From Lentisphaerae bacterium GWF2_49_21 (GTDB lineage Bacteria > Verrucomicrobiota > Lentisphaeria > Victivallales > GWF2-50-93): 64,000 nt of DNA. Both the position numbers and the translations under genes were made by a program. The notes under the pieces are model-generated. The model was not told the DNA's origin, did no database searches, and saw only the letters and a list, made by a program, of their open reading frames with translations. Shown piece after piece: positions 1 through 8,439 of the stretch; position 1 is the first letter of the stretch; each line of letters starts with the position of its first letter. The DNA lies in the NCBI GenBank assembly GCA_001804805.1, contig MHBH01000043.1, forward strand, positions 40,553 to 104,552, in the 5' to 3' direction.

Positions 1-20
1 CGAGCAAATGAGATTTTCAT
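1..20 (-). CDS. possible 5' end of the gene after lptC (partial)
   Basis: An ATG on the minus strand at 20 opens a frame (MKISFA) that runs off the window edge. It lies 22 bases after the lptC-like gene on the same strand. In many Gram-negatives lptA follows lptC, so lptA is the natural guess, but only seven codons are visible and the identity cannot be tested here. Confidence 0.2.
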
Positions 21-42
21 AGTTCTATATATCTTCTTTCCT

Positions 43-543
43 TTATTTACTATCCTTGATCTTGTCTTTCGCCGTCTGTTTCTTGAGGCCTTCCTTCTCT
101 CCGTCCGTCATAAGGTTGCCACGCAGTACGACCTTCACCTTGCTTCTTATGTGGATGGTCTGCTTCTTCTGGTCTGCATCAAAGCCGACTCCGTCGACAT
201 CCATTGAATCAGACCTGAAATGGACTTCATCCTCACCTTTTATTATCTTGGTCGAACGATCATAGACGCCCTTGGGCGTAGTAACCGTCCCCTTGATATC
301 ATTTACATTCTTCCCAATCCAGTCGACCTTCAACTTCTTAAGATTGATGATGACTCCGACGTTCTGGGCTTCATCACCGTAAATTATATATTCAAGGTCG
401 TCCGTCTCCTTGTTGTATTCAGGAAGCTTGAACTCCCTTAGTACAATGGATGTATCATCTTCCGCCATGGCACTGTGGAAAAACAGGGAAATGCCGCAGA
501 GGAGGAGCATCAAGCAAGATATTTTGCCATCAAATCGTCCCAT
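43..543 (-). CDS. lptC: LptC/OstA-like LPS export protein
   Basis: A 166-residue periplasmic protein with a hydrophobic leader at about 11-24 and a likely AMA cleavage site near residue 27. The body (about 55-140) is rich in short beta strands ending in repeats such as GVYDRSTKIIKGEDEVHF and GVGFDADQKK, the pattern of the OstA/LptC jelly-roll fold that binds LPS on its way to the outer membrane. It is the last complete gene of a kdsB-kdsA-kdsC-lptC run and overlaps kdsC by 34 bases, matching the kdsC-lptC order of Proteobacteria. LptC is normally membrane-anchored; here the leader may be cleaved, so an LptA-like role is the alternative. Confidence 0.7.
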   Translation of the reverse strand: MGRFDGKISCLMLLLCGISLFFHSAMAEDDTSIVLREFKLPEYNKETDDLEYIIYGDEAQNVGVIINLKKLKVDWIGKNVNDIKGTVTTPKGVYDRSTKIIKGEDEVHFRSDSMDVDGVGFDADQKKQTIHIRSKVKVVLRGNLMTDGEKEGLKKQTAKDKIKDSK

Positions 544-1034
544 TGCCCTTTTTCCTTTAATATTATTTCTATGACTTCCCTTACAGCCCCTTCTCCGCCT
601 TTCAGTTTCGTCCGGAAATCGCAGTATCCGTCCATGTATCCCGGGGCATCAGCGACAGTCACCGACATCCCGGCCTGTTTCAGAATTGGAATGTCAACGA
701 CATCATCCCCGATATAAAGGCACTCCGACGCCTTTAGATTCTGTTCCTTCAGCAGGACTTCAAACGCGGCCTTCTTGTCCTTCTTCCCCTGGTAGAAAAA
801 ATCGAATTCAAGTTCAGTTGCGCGTTTCTTGTTCGCTTCCGCAGTCCTTCCGGACAGCGCCCCGACCTTGAGGCCCGCGCGTTTCGCAAGCTTGATCCCA
901 TGGCCGTCACGCACGTGGAAGAACTTGATCTCATGGTCCGAAAAGCCGGAATAACCGATCAGTCCGTTCGTAAGCACGCCGTCTATGTCGAGAACGACAG
1001 CTTTTATCCTAGAGGCTTTTTCTTTTAAATTCAT
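510..1034 (-). CDS. kdsC: 3-deoxy-D-manno-octulosonate 8-phosphate phosphatase
   Basis: A 174-residue HAD-superfamily phosphatase that removes phosphate from Kdo-8-P, the third step of Kdo synthesis. The nucleophile motif LDIDGVLTNG gives D16 and D18; GLKVGALSGR is motif II and YIGDDVVDIPIL carries the Mg-binding aspartates. The size and lack of a cap domain fit KdsC, which works as a tetramer. It overlaps kdsA upstream by 26 bases and lptC downstream by 34 bases, so translation is probably coupled. Confidence 0.92.
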   Translation of the reverse strand: MNLKEKASRIKAVVLDIDGVLTNGLIGYSGFSDHEIKFFHVRDGHGIKLAKRAGLKVGALSGRTAEANKKRATELEFDFFYQGKKDKKAAFEVLLKEQNLKASECLYIGDDVVDIPILKQAGMSVTVADAPGYMDGYCDFRTKLKGGEGAVREVIEIILKEKGQWDDLMAKYLA

Positions 1035-1830
1035 GCAGCTTCTTTATTTTTTTTACAACCTGTTCCGCGGCCCTGAAGTCGAGGGAGTTCGGCCCGTCCG
1101 AAAGAGCTTTTTCAGGACGCGGATGAATTTCAAGGAAAAGCACGTCTATTCCGATCGCAGCGGCAGCGCATGCAAGGGGGAAGACATACTGGCGCTGTCC
1201 GCCTGAAGCATGCCCCAGCCCCCCGGGGAGCTGTACGGAATGAGTGGCGTCGAATACGACAGGCACTCCCATATCACGCATTATCACAAGCGAACGCATA
1301 TCGACTACGAGATTATTATATCCGAAAGTTGTACCACGCTCAGTCAGCATGATCTTCTCATTTCCTGTCTTCCTGACTTTTTCAACTGCAGCCCTCATGT
1401 TTTCAGGAGCCATGAACTGCCCCTTCTTTATATTCACAACCTTGCCGGTCTTCCCCGCAGCGGTGAGCAGACTCGTCTGCCTGCACAGGAACGCCGGTAT
1501 CTGGAGGATGTCGACAACCTTGGCGGCCCTTTCAACTTCGCATGTCTCATGAACGTCTGTGATCACCGGCATGCCGAACTCGTGCCTTATGTCCCCGAGT
1601 ATCTGTAGCCCCTCGTCGATCCCGGGTCCGCGGTATGTCGCGGCAGAGGATCTGTTCGCCTTGTCATAAGATGCCTTGAAAATGACCGGAATCCTCAGCC
1701 TCGATCCGAGTTTATTTAAAAATCCCGCGGCTTCAAAGCAGATCTCACGGCTCTCGATGACGCATGGTCCTGCGATCAGGACGAGCTTCGAACCTATTTC
1801 AACATTGTATGGCAGTTTGATTTTCTTCAT
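1009..1830 (-). CDS. kdsA: 3-deoxy-8-phosphooctulonate synthase
   Basis: A 273-residue TIM-barrel enzyme that condenses arabinose 5-phosphate and phosphoenolpyruvate to Kdo-8-P. Recognised by the N-terminal block LVLIAGPCVIES, the FKASYDKANRSS phosphate-binding stretch, LTERGTTFGYNNLVVDMR and the FDATHSVQLPGG motif. The Cys in AGPC is the ligand position of metal-dependent KdsA enzymes; I could not confirm the other ligands. It sits 22 bases after kdsB and overlaps kdsC, so Kdo synthesis is one transcription unit. Confidence 0.95.
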   Translation of the reverse strand: MKKIKLPYNVEIGSKLVLIAGPCVIESREICFEAAGFLNKLGSRLRIPVIFKASYDKANRSSAATYRGPGIDEGLQILGDIRHEFGMPVITDVHETCEVERAAKVVDILQIPAFLCRQTSLLTAAGKTGKVVNIKKGQFMAPENMRAAVEKVRKTGNEKIMLTERGTTFGYNNLVVDMRSLVIMRDMGVPVVFDATHSVQLPGGLGHASGGQRQYVFPLACAAAAIGIDVLFLEIHPRPEKALSDGPNSLDFRAAEQVVKKIKKLHEFKRKSL

Positions 1831-1852
1831 ATCTGTAAAAATAGCCCTGATT

Positions 1853-2593
1853 TCAGATTTTACCTTTTAATTTCAGAAACTTTTTCACTGTTTCAAGATC
1901 TTCTGGAGTGTCGACTCCTATGCTTTCACAGTCCGCGACCACCACGAAAATCCTTATTCCGTTCTCCAGCGCCCGGAGCTGCTCGAGCTTCTCGCACTTC
2001 TCGAGATCCGATTCCGGAAGCGACACGAACTTTTCAAGCGTTTTCCGCCTGTAGGCATATATTCCCCAATGCCTGTAAAGCGGCATGTCGGAGCCCCCTT
2101 CCCTCAGGAATGGCACGGGCGCCCTGCTGAAATACAGGGCGAAACCGTCCTTGTCGACAACTGCCTTCACGATATTGGGATTTGATGCAATTTCCTTCCT
2201 TGAAGACGGAACCGCCACGGTCGCCATTTCAAGAGAGGGGTCGCTTTTCATCTTTGTAATGAGCGAATCAATGACAGATGTCGGAAGCAGCGGCTCATCG
2301 CCCTGTACATTTATTATTATATCCGCATCCGGACATTTCTTTGTGACGGCCTCGCGGATCCTGTCGGTACCTGACGGATGATCTTTCGAAGTCATGACGG
2401 CCTTCCCTCCGAAGGATTCCACCGCCTTGAATACCTTCTCGTCGTCGGTGGCGACAAACACATAATCAGCCGACGAAGCCTTAGCCTTCTCATAGACCCA
2501 TCTGATTATAGGTTTGCCGTCCAGATCGGCAAGAACCTTTCCAGGAAACCTGGTACTTCCATATCTTGCGGGAATTATCGCTGCAGATTTCAT
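1853..2593 (-). CDS. kdsB: CMP-Kdo synthetase
   Basis: A 246-residue cytidylyltransferase that activates Kdo as CMP-Kdo. The N-terminal nucleotide loop IIPARYGSTRFPGKVLADL, the VQGDEPLL motif (Mg binding) and the FSRAPVPFLREG substrate block are typical of KdsB. It appears to be the first gene of the Kdo operon. The 420-base region upstream separates it from the divergent lipoprotein gene at 3014. Confidence 0.95.
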   Translation of the reverse strand: MKSAAIIPARYGSTRFPGKVLADLDGKPIIRWVYEKAKASSADYVFVATDDEKVFKAVESFGGKAVMTSKDHPSGTDRIREAVTKKCPDADIIINVQGDEPLLPTSVIDSLITKMKSDPSLEMATVAVPSSRKEIASNPNIVKAVVDKDGFALYFSRAPVPFLREGGSDMPLYRHWGIYAYRRKTLEKFVSLPESDLEKCEKLEQLRALENGIRIFVVVADCESIGVDTPEDLETVKKFLKLKGKI

Positions 2594-3013
2594 ATTTTCT
2601 CCAGATATTAATGGTCCCTTGAATATTTGGACCTTTTAAAGATAACACATCCCAGCTCATGTTTCAACACGCCACCTGCCCGAGGATACCGTGTCCAAAA
2701 ATGCCAACGCCACTGATCAGTTGACAGTTTACTGAGCTGATTTCAAAAATACGAAAAAAGGTTGTTGTGGAAAAAAACGTTTGTTGGAGTTCACAGCTTC
2801 AGCGTGTCTTGGTGTTTCCCGGCACCCGTTGGGGCCGCAACCTTGACTTCAGGGCCTCTTGTGGTCTATTTTAAACTGCATACGCTGTTTCATTAAGCGT
2901 TATATACATTAGGATGACAGGCTTGAGGCTAAATCTGCGGCGGGGGTTACAAAATTGTAATTTCGCCCCCCTGCTTGTGGAGAACCGCATAATAAGAAAT
3001 TAGTGAAGGAACC
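2594..3013. repeat. 420-base gap with a class C hairpin and a GC-clamped palindrome
   Basis: No convincing gene. A class C element (GTTGGAGTTCACAGC then TTCAGCGTGTC) lies at 2783-2812; it matches elements at 34.33, 43.16, 56.97, 57.06 and 57.47 kb. At 2942-2970 a palindrome TTACAA/TTGTAA is clamped outside by GGGGG and CCCCC. It has no following T run, so it is not a standard terminator. Confidence 0.7.
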
Positions 3014-3412
3014 ATGAAAAACATTTTATGTTTATTTTTATGCTTACTTATGACTTGCTCTTGTAGGGGGAAAGAATCCGAGCCGTTGTCTTCTCCTTCC
3101 GGAGAATGTACTATCAAGACTGCGATATCTGGAGAAGAAGCAGGAGAAACCAGGCGTTTTTGTGTAAAACTAATTTTTATAGAAACTAAATCAAAGAAGG
3201 AATTATCCTGCCAAACCGGGGCTTCGGATTATCAAAAGTGGGCTGTCGGGTGGTCTCCTAAAAATGTGCTAATTCTTTATTCGTCTGACATTGGAACATT
3301 TGCATATGAAATTGTTGACGGGAAAATAAATGAACGCATGGCAACTAATGAAGAAAAAGAGCTGGGAAAAGATTTCTATAAGAATAAATATGGAAGAAGA
3401 CCAAGTCACTAA
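3014..3412 (+). CDS. small lipoprotein, function unknown
   Basis: A 132-residue protein with a short positive start, a hydrophobic core and a lipobox-like LLMTCSC placing the modified Cys at 15 or 17. The remainder is polar and has five further Cys, with no recognised domain. SD-like AAGGAACC lies just before the ATG. The base composition is more A/T-rich than the neighbouring LPS genes, and the gene stands alone between two repeat-bearing gaps, so it may be an acquired gene. Confidence 0.65.
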   Translation: MKNILCLFLCLLMTCSCRGKESEPLSSPSGECTIKTAISGEEAGETRRFCVKLIFIETKSKKELSCQTGASDYQKWAVGWSPKNVLILYSSDIGTFAYEIVDGKINERMATNEEKELGKDFYKNKYGRRPSH

Positions 3413-3898
3413 CTATTGCATTCATAGAACGGCGTGTACGCCGTCATGATGCTTGAGCGTAAAAATGAAAAGATATTCTCGCACAAAGGCACAGAGACAC
3501 AAAGCAAATAAATGAAGCAAAAGTTTTAGGAAAAGAGTCTTCAGTCTTCGCCTGGGAGGCTACGCCCGACAAGGAGAAAGAACCCGTCCCGAGATCTTTC
3601 AGACCCGGGATCTTCGATTTTCAAAAGGGTTTGTCTCAGTCCGAGCAGGAATGCGAAGAAAAAAATAAACTTGATGACTTTCTTCGTGGCCTTCACCTTG
3701 GCGAAGACGGATCTTCTTCGTGTTGAATGCTTGCTTTGTGGCTCCGTGGCTTTGTGCGAGGAGACGAATTTAGAATTTTAACCACGGATAAGGATTCGCC
3801 TAACGGCGGAAAGCCGTAGGAGATCTTTAAGCGTTTTAGTACAAGAACGGCCCCCTGCACTATCAAGTGAAATTAGCCGCAATATGCAAGGCCCTGGA
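3413..3898. repeat. gap with 30-bp inverted repeats 3478-3507 / 3731-3760
   Basis: No gene seen. Two 30-base arms, CTCGCACAAAGGCAC and on at 3478-3507 and its near reverse complement at 3731-3760, agree at about 26 of 30 positions and enclose 223 bases without a long frame. A small hairpin ACGGCG / CGCCGT with loop TGTA lies at 3429-3444. A related ACCACAGAGGCACAAAG stretch occurs at 33001-33017. Confidence 0.6.
3478..3760. repeat. inverted-repeat-bounded 283-bp element
   Basis: The two arms are described in the surrounding gap entry. The layout, terminal inverted repeats around a non-coding core, resembles a miniature inverted-repeat element, but no target-site duplication was seen and no transposase is present in the window. 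Confidence 0.45.
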
Positions 3899-4459
3899 TC
3901 ACTGCTGGGATTCCATCTTGTCAAATGTTCCATCGACAGTAAGGATTATTTCAGCGGCATCGCCGACGCTGCCTACGGAAAGCGTGTTATCCTTTGAGAG
4001 GCTCCCCTTCTCTGCTCCAATGAGGAAATTCAGCTTGCATCCGGCGGAGATCCCTGCGTGGACGTCGCTCCTGCTGTTACCTATCATGAATGAGACAGAG
4101 ACATCTATGTCGAGTTCGCGTGCCGCCTTGAAAATAAGGCCAGGAAGCGGTTTACGGCATGTGCACCTGTCCTCGTCCCTGTGCGGGCACACATAGATCT
4201 TGTCGAATAAGACCCCATGTTCCTTGAAAAGTTCGCACATCCTTGAATTGACCTTCTCAAGCTCATCCATGTTGAAGTATCCGCGCGCGATGCCAGACTG
4301 GTTGGTCACGACCACAAGAAGGTATCCGGCCTCCTTCAGCGCCTTGAGCGCTTCTACGGTCTCATCGAAAATATCGACCTTCTCCGGATCGGAAACATAG
4401 CCCGAATCGAACATTATCGTCCCGTCGCGGTCAAGAAAAACAGCCTTGTTCAAAGTCAT
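3899..4459 (-). CDS. gmhB: D-glycero-D-manno-heptose 1,7-bisphosphate phosphatase
   Basis: A 186-residue HAD phosphatase of the heptose pathway that converts heptose 1,7-bisphosphate to heptose 1-phosphate. The nucleophile motif FLDRDGT gives D10 and D12, VVVTNQSGIARG is motif II, and C91, H93, C99 and C101 (CPHRDEDRCTC) form the Zn site characteristic of GmhB. The start overlaps the hldA stop in an ATGA, so it is translated with hldA. Histidinol-phosphatase-type relatives share the fold, but the hldA neighbour settles the assignment. Confidence 0.93.
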   Translation of the reverse strand: MTLNKAVFLDRDGTIMFDSGYVSDPEKVDIFDETVEALKALKEAGYLLVVVTNQSGIARGYFNMDELEKVNSRMCELFKEHGVLFDKIYVCPHRDEDRCTCRKPLPGLIFKAARELDIDVSVSFMIGNSRSDVHAGISAGCKLNFLIGAEKGSLSKDNTLSVGSVGDAAEIILTVDGTFDKMESQQ

Positions 4460-5475
4460 TCCCTCTCAAAAAAACTCTGGAAAAGTTCATCGACGGTGAT
4501 AGCCGCAGTACCGATCTTGCCGACAACGACTCCAGCGGCGTGGTTTGATATTTCGGCGGCTTCCGCAGGGGAGGCTCCGCCGAGAAGTGCAAGCACAAAT
4601 GAAGCGATCACGGTATCACCCGCTCCGGAGACGTCGAAAACCTCGCGGGCCTTGGTAGGCACGGCAAGACAACGGCCGTTCCTGCCAAAAAGGGCCATTC
4701 CGTCGCCACCCAGGGTAATAAGAAGATGTTCAGGAGCCCACCTCTTCATGATCTTCCCTGCAACATCCACAAGAGCCTTGTCCTTTTCCACGGGCCTCTG
4801 AGTTTCCTTATAGTAAGTTCCGGAAAGTGCAAATGCCTCGGACCTGTTAGGAGTCATCAGGGTCAGGCCCTTGACTTCAAGCGGCTGGCTCGGATGAGGG
4901 TCAAGCGCGGTGATTATGCCTTTCCTGAGCGCCTCCTTGTTCACGGCCTCGGCAAGTTCCCTGTTGATCACGCCTTTGGCATAATCCTCAAAGATGACGG
5001 CATCGACTTTGCCCTTCCCTATTGCCGAAAGCAGGCCTTCGGTGAGATTCGCACGTATTGAACTGGAAACCGGCTCGATTTTCTCATAGTCTATTCTCAG
5101 GAGCTGCTGGGTGCCGGCAATGATCCTCTGCTTCTGGGTCGATACCCGTGAGGCGTCCGACAGTACAAATTCATCGTCGATGCCCTGTTCGGAAATGATC
5201 GAGCGGATAATTTTCCCGGCATCATCCTTGCCGACGACGCCGAAGGCCTTGGCCCTGGCTCCGAGGGAGACGATGTTCCGCATGACGTTTGCCGCGCCTC
5301 CAATAGTCTGCGTCCTGTTCCTGACCTGCACCACCGGGACCGGAGCCTCCTGCGAGATCCTGCTCGCCTTCCCCCAGACATAGACATCGAGCATGAGATC
5401 ACCGACGACGGCAATCCTCGCTTTTGCCGCCTTATTCATTATATGGGAAAGCCTGCGTCTGTCCATCATCTTCAC
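4456..5475 (-). CDS. hldA: D-glycero-beta-D-manno-heptose-7-phosphate kinase
   Basis: A 339-residue PfkB-family sugar kinase, the kinase half of HldE (RfaE domain 1). VVGDLMLDVYVWG, the GGAANVMRNI substrate motif and the DVSGAGDTV anion hole near the C-terminus are diagnostic. The adenylyltransferase half of bifunctional HldE is absent, so a separate hldC is expected elsewhere. It overlaps by ATGA both the upstream membrane-protein gene (5472-5475) and the downstream gmhB, a tight three-gene operon. Several ATG codons near the start make the first residues uncertain. Confidence 0.92.
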   Translation of the reverse strand: MKMMDRRRLSHIMNKAAKARIAVVGDLMLDVYVWGKASRISQEAPVPVVQVRNRTQTIGGAANVMRNIVSLGARAKAFGVVGKDDAGKIIRSIISEQGIDDEFVLSDASRVSTQKQRIIAGTQQLLRIDYEKIEPVSSSIRANLTEGLLSAIGKGKVDAVIFEDYAKGVINRELAEAVNKEALRKGIITALDPHPSQPLEVKGLTLMTPNRSEAFALSGTYYKETQRPVEKDKALVDVAGKIMKRWAPEHLLITLGGDGMALFGRNGRCLAVPTKAREVFDVSGAGDTVIASFVLALLGGASPAEAAEISNHAAGVVVGKIGTAAITVDELFQSFFERE

Positions 5476-5984
5476 CTCGCCGATGTAGTTTCTGTTTCAG
5501 CTGAAGCCCTTCCCGGAGAGGAGGTACTTCTAAGTTTTTCAATGAATGAGGAGGAATTCATACTTTCAATCCTTACAAAGCTGATTCCCTGCCTTATCTT
5601 GTTCTGATAAATGCCCTCGAAATATCTCAGTCGGGCGGATATTTCGTCTATATGGTCCCTGGAGAGGTCATCCTTGTGCTCCCTGAGATAGCCTGCAATC
5701 TCATTAAGGCAGGACTGCACGAGTTCGATCTCTCCGCTTATGTTCCTAAAACGGGGCTTGATATCGATCATATACGCCCTGAGAAGGTCCTCGAGCTCGA
5801 TCATCTCCTCGCAAACGACCTGGTCCTGCCATAATATGCTCGAATGAAGCCTTCTGGGCAGCCAGGTCACAAGCAGGACCTCGAAGACAATCACAAAGAC
5901 AAACAGCCCAACGGCCACATAGGTTATGTAGTCCTTCCTGCGCAACGTCACGGCTGGATATTTCAAGTTCAAGCGATACTCCAC
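5472..5984 (-). CDS. single-pass membrane protein, unknown
   Basis: A 170-residue protein with one clear membrane segment at about 20-41, a positive N-terminal side (RRKD), and a mostly helical soluble part after it, ending in a Ser/Thr/Ala-rich tail. No family recognised. It is the first gene of the run that continues into hldA and gmhB and overlaps hldA by four bases, so an envelope role linked to heptose or LPS assembly is possible, but this rests on context only. Confidence 0.7.
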   Translation of the reverse strand: MEYRLNLKYPAVTLRRKDYITYVAVGLFVFVIVFEVLLVTWLPRRLHSSILWQDQVVCEEMIELEDLLRAYMIDIKPRFRNISGEIELVQSCLNEIAGYLREHKDDLSRDHIDEISARLRYFEGIYQNKIRQGISFVRIESMNSSSFIEKLRSTSSPGRASAETETTSAR

Positions 5985-6172
5985 TTATATTGCCCACAGT
6001 CCGAATTAAAAGCCATAATATAAGCCCGTTCATTTATTTTTCGCATTTGCAAAGCAAAAATAATCCAAAGAAGGTCGTCCGCCCGTTTTTTCCCATGTAA
6101 TACGGCCTTTGATATTTTTGAAAAAATACTGTTTGATTATGTTTGACAACACAATATATCCATATTATGTTG

Positions 6173-6201
6173 TTGAAGTTGTTTTGTACATTAAATATAA
6201 A
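6173..6201 (+). promoter_or_regulatory. sigma70-like promoter for the coiled-coil gene
   Basis: TTGAAG at 6173-6178 and TATAAA at 6196-6201 are 17 bases apart in an A/T-rich gap. The start codon at 6238 follows after an SD-like AGGAG at 6223-6227. Pattern-based only. Confidence 0.4.
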
Positions 6202-6237
6202 TTATCAATCAAGAGTTAACTCAGGAGAACTGTTATC

Positions 6238-7578
6238 ATGGGAATGCTCAATAGAATTGTCAACATCACGGTGCTGGTGCTTGCTATCGTCTCAGTCGTC
6301 TTCGGATGCCTCCTCTTCCAGAAAAGGGAAGCTCTCAGGGGCCGCGGCGACAACATGGCCGACTTCATCGTGGAATTGGTCAAGATCATGGATGTCAACA
6401 GTGCTGCCGACGGATCCAAGAACATCACGGCCGGCAAGCTTGAACTCGATGCAAAGAAAGCTCCCAACGACTACGAAAAGAATGCCAAGAAAACCCTTTA
6501 CCACAATAATTACGGGCAGGAAGGCGCCAACCTCAAGGTCGTACTGGCACCTGTCAGGCTCCAGACCGAAAACATATTGAAGCAGAGGGATTTCCTCGGC
6601 ACCGCACTCACCGAAGTCGGTACCACCCTCGAGCTCAAGGAACAGTTCCCGCAGGCTGGATTCCAAGGGCTCCCCACCTACCAGGCCAAGAAGACCCAGC
6701 TGATGACCAATGTCCAGAAAGTCAACGCGAGGGACAATAAGATAATTGAACAGATAGCGGCATCCGCCACCGTAATGGGATTCACAGTCGACCCCAACCA
6801 GCTCAAGGATCTTGACGGTTTCAACACCCCTCTCAGCGATTTCGCATCCAAGGTTGAAAAGCTCAAGAAGCGCTCCGACGCCTACGGCGAACATATCGCC
6901 AGCGTCTGCAAGATCTTTGGCGTATCGACACCTTCTCTCGGCGGCGAGGACTACGGCGCAGAACTTACAAACGCCTCAAAGGCCCTCCAGAATGAAAAGA
7001 ACGCCTACGAGGAGACAAAGAAACAGCTTGCCATGACCAAGGAGAAACTTGCAGCAGCCGAAGAAAACCTTAACCTAGCGAACCAGAAGATCGAAGGCCT
7101 CAACAAGGACATAGAAAAGATGAAGCAGGAAGTCGCCAGCATGAAGAAGAAGATGCTGGAGCTTCTTGAAGGTGTTCCAGACGCCGATATCATCTATACC
7201 AAGCTCGAAGGCAAGATCCTCCAGGTCAACAATAAATGGGATTATGTCATAATCGACCTCGGCAAGCTTACAAAGATGACCGTTGGCGAAGGCAAGAAGA
7301 AAAAGGAAATCATAGTCCCTCTTCCTGAAGGCAAGACCATGATGGTCACAAATGGAGAAAGCTATGTCGCAAAAGTAAAAGTAACGAAAGTCAATGACAA
7401 CACCGCCATCTGCGACATCCTGCCGGATCTCAGGAACGGGACAGTTTCAGTCGGCGACAAGGTTTTCTTCGCTCCGATGCCACCAGCCGCCCCAGTAGCC
7501 GATGCAGCCGCTCCGGGAAAGGCTGGAAAAGCCGCAGGCCCTGCCGCAGCCGTTCCAGCAGCTGATGCAGTGAATTAA
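6238..7578 (+). CDS. membrane-anchored coiled-coil envelope protein
   Basis: A 446-residue protein with an N-terminal membrane segment at about 8-26, a long helical region, a strong heptad-like coiled coil at about 235-310 (Lys/Glu/Ala-rich), a compact beta-rich domain at about 325-415 containing WDYVIIDLG, and an Ala/Pro/Gly-rich tail. No enzymatic motif. The layout suggests a periplasmic structural or tethering protein. A good SD and a sigma70-like promoter precede it, and the codon choice (AAG, GAA, CTC) suggests strong expression. A 37-residue membrane peptide and a lipoprotein gene follow on the same strand. Confidence 0.85.
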   Translation: MGMLNRIVNITVLVLAIVSVVFGCLLFQKREALRGRGDNMADFIVELVKIMDVNSAADGSKNITAGKLELDAKKAPNDYEKNAKKTLYHNNYGQEGANLKVVLAPVRLQTENILKQRDFLGTALTEVGTTLELKEQFPQAGFQGLPTYQAKKTQLMTNVQKVNARDNKIIEQIAASATVMGFTVDPNQLKDLDGFNTPLSDFASKVEKLKKRSDAYGEHIASVCKIFGVSTPSLGGEDYGAELTNASKALQNEKNAYEETKKQLAMTKEKLAAAEENLNLANQKIEGLNKDIEKMKQEVASMKKKMLELLEGVPDADIIYTKLEGKILQVNNKWDYVIIDLGKLTKMTVGEGKKKKEIIVPLPEGKTMMVTNGESYVAKVKVTKVNDNTAICDILPDLRNGTVSVGDKVFFAPMPPAAPVADAAAPGKAGKAAGPAAAVPAADAVN

Positions 7579-7613
7579 AGGAAAGCTAACACTCATAGAG
7601 GAGCAACAATAAC

Positions 7614-7727
7614 ATGTTTTCATCAACAGCTTTTACAATCACATCAATACTGTCATTGCTATTATTGATTACGACTGTGGTCTTCCAGATTATGGAGATG
7701 AAGGTATATGAATTGCTTTTCTTCTGA
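7614..7727 (+). CDS. 37-residue membrane microprotein
   Basis: A small frame starting at ATG 7614 after an SD-like GAGGAG at 7599-7604. It encodes a hydrophobic helix at about residues 7-26 (TITSILSLLLLITTVVF) followed by a short charged turn and LLFF. It overlaps the start of the next lipoprotein gene by 20 bases, which suggests translational coupling. Support is the SD, the single clean membrane helix and the position between two co-oriented envelope genes. Confidence 0.5.
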   Translation: MFSSTAFTITSILSLLLLITTVVFQIMEMKVYELLFF

Positions 7728-7923
7728 AAAGCGTTTCATTGGATATAAAAGAAAGCTGCCAACCGGCAGCTTTTTTTATTTACTCGCTGTAATTGCATTC
7801 GCCTGCATTCTCACCTCAGGCTGCTCATCCTCCCCGAATAACAAGAATAATATACGGCAATATCCGATAAACCGCCCTTCAGACTGGGAAAGGAACAACA
7901 ATATGCCGGGCGTGTCCTTCTGA
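7708..7923 (+). CDS. short lipoprotein
   Basis: A 71-residue protein with a Lys/Arg-rich N-terminus, a hydrophobic stretch at about 22-35 and a lipobox LTSGC (Cys39). The mature part is only about 33 residues, Asn/Ser-rich, and ends in GVSF. The start lies inside the upstream microprotein gene. The leader is longer than usual, but no better start is visible. Confidence 0.6.
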   Translation: MNCFSSEKRFIGYKRKLPTGSFFYLLAVIAFACILTSGCSSSPNNKNNIRQYPINRPSDWERNNNMPGVSF

Positions 7924-8439
7924 GCTACGTTCCCGATGCCCTGGAAGACATGTATATATCAATTAGGCGTCGTCGTCAACGGACTTGAAATCCCAAGCTC
8001 CAACTTCCAAAATCCAAACAAATTCCAATTTACAAACAAAGCTAAAAACAAGAACAGCCCTTGCGGGCTTAATCCTCCTACGCCAAGAGGGCTTCCCTCT
8101 TCGTCCGCTGTAGCGGAACTACGAGGGACAGGACGGAGGACAGGCTACGAACGGATACAAATAAATTCTTGAAGATTGAATATGTTTGTAGTTAACGTCG
8201 CAAGACGTGTTCTTGATTGATTTGCTTGTAGTAGCGCATGTTTGCGCGTTAAGTAGGTACGTGCTTCAGCATGTACCATCTTAAAGTCTAAGAATGGGAC
8301 AGGCTAAAGCCCGTCCCTACTTTAAGAACGCTCGAACACGAGCTATCCGCCTTCGCCAAGATGCTACGGCGAGACAAGCTACGAACAAATATCCTAAGTC
8401 CGGCAGGCTCCGTGGCGGATTGGAACTTGGAGCTTGCAA
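7924..8439. repeat. 516-base cluster of hairpin repeats
   Basis: No gene. In order: a 7-bp-unit array of the NNTCCAA type at 7995-8040; a minus-oriented class A hairpin with stem AGCCC/GGGCT at 8050-8072; class A with stem ACGTC/GACGT and loop GCAA at 8185-8215; class A' with stem GCGCA/TGCGC and loop TGTT at 8226-8250; class B with GGTACGTGC / GCATGTACC at 8249-8283; class B with GGGACAGGC / GCCCGTCCC and loop TAAA at 8294-8326; class A' with GCTCG/CGAGC at 8326-8345; class F at 8347-8371; and a second heptamer array TTGGAAC TTGGAGC at 8419-8435. Confidence 0.8.

Noticed and set aside
7924..8439. CRISPR array
   Set aside because: Repeats are palindromic, differ in stem and loop, and are not separated by regular spacers; no cas genes nearby.
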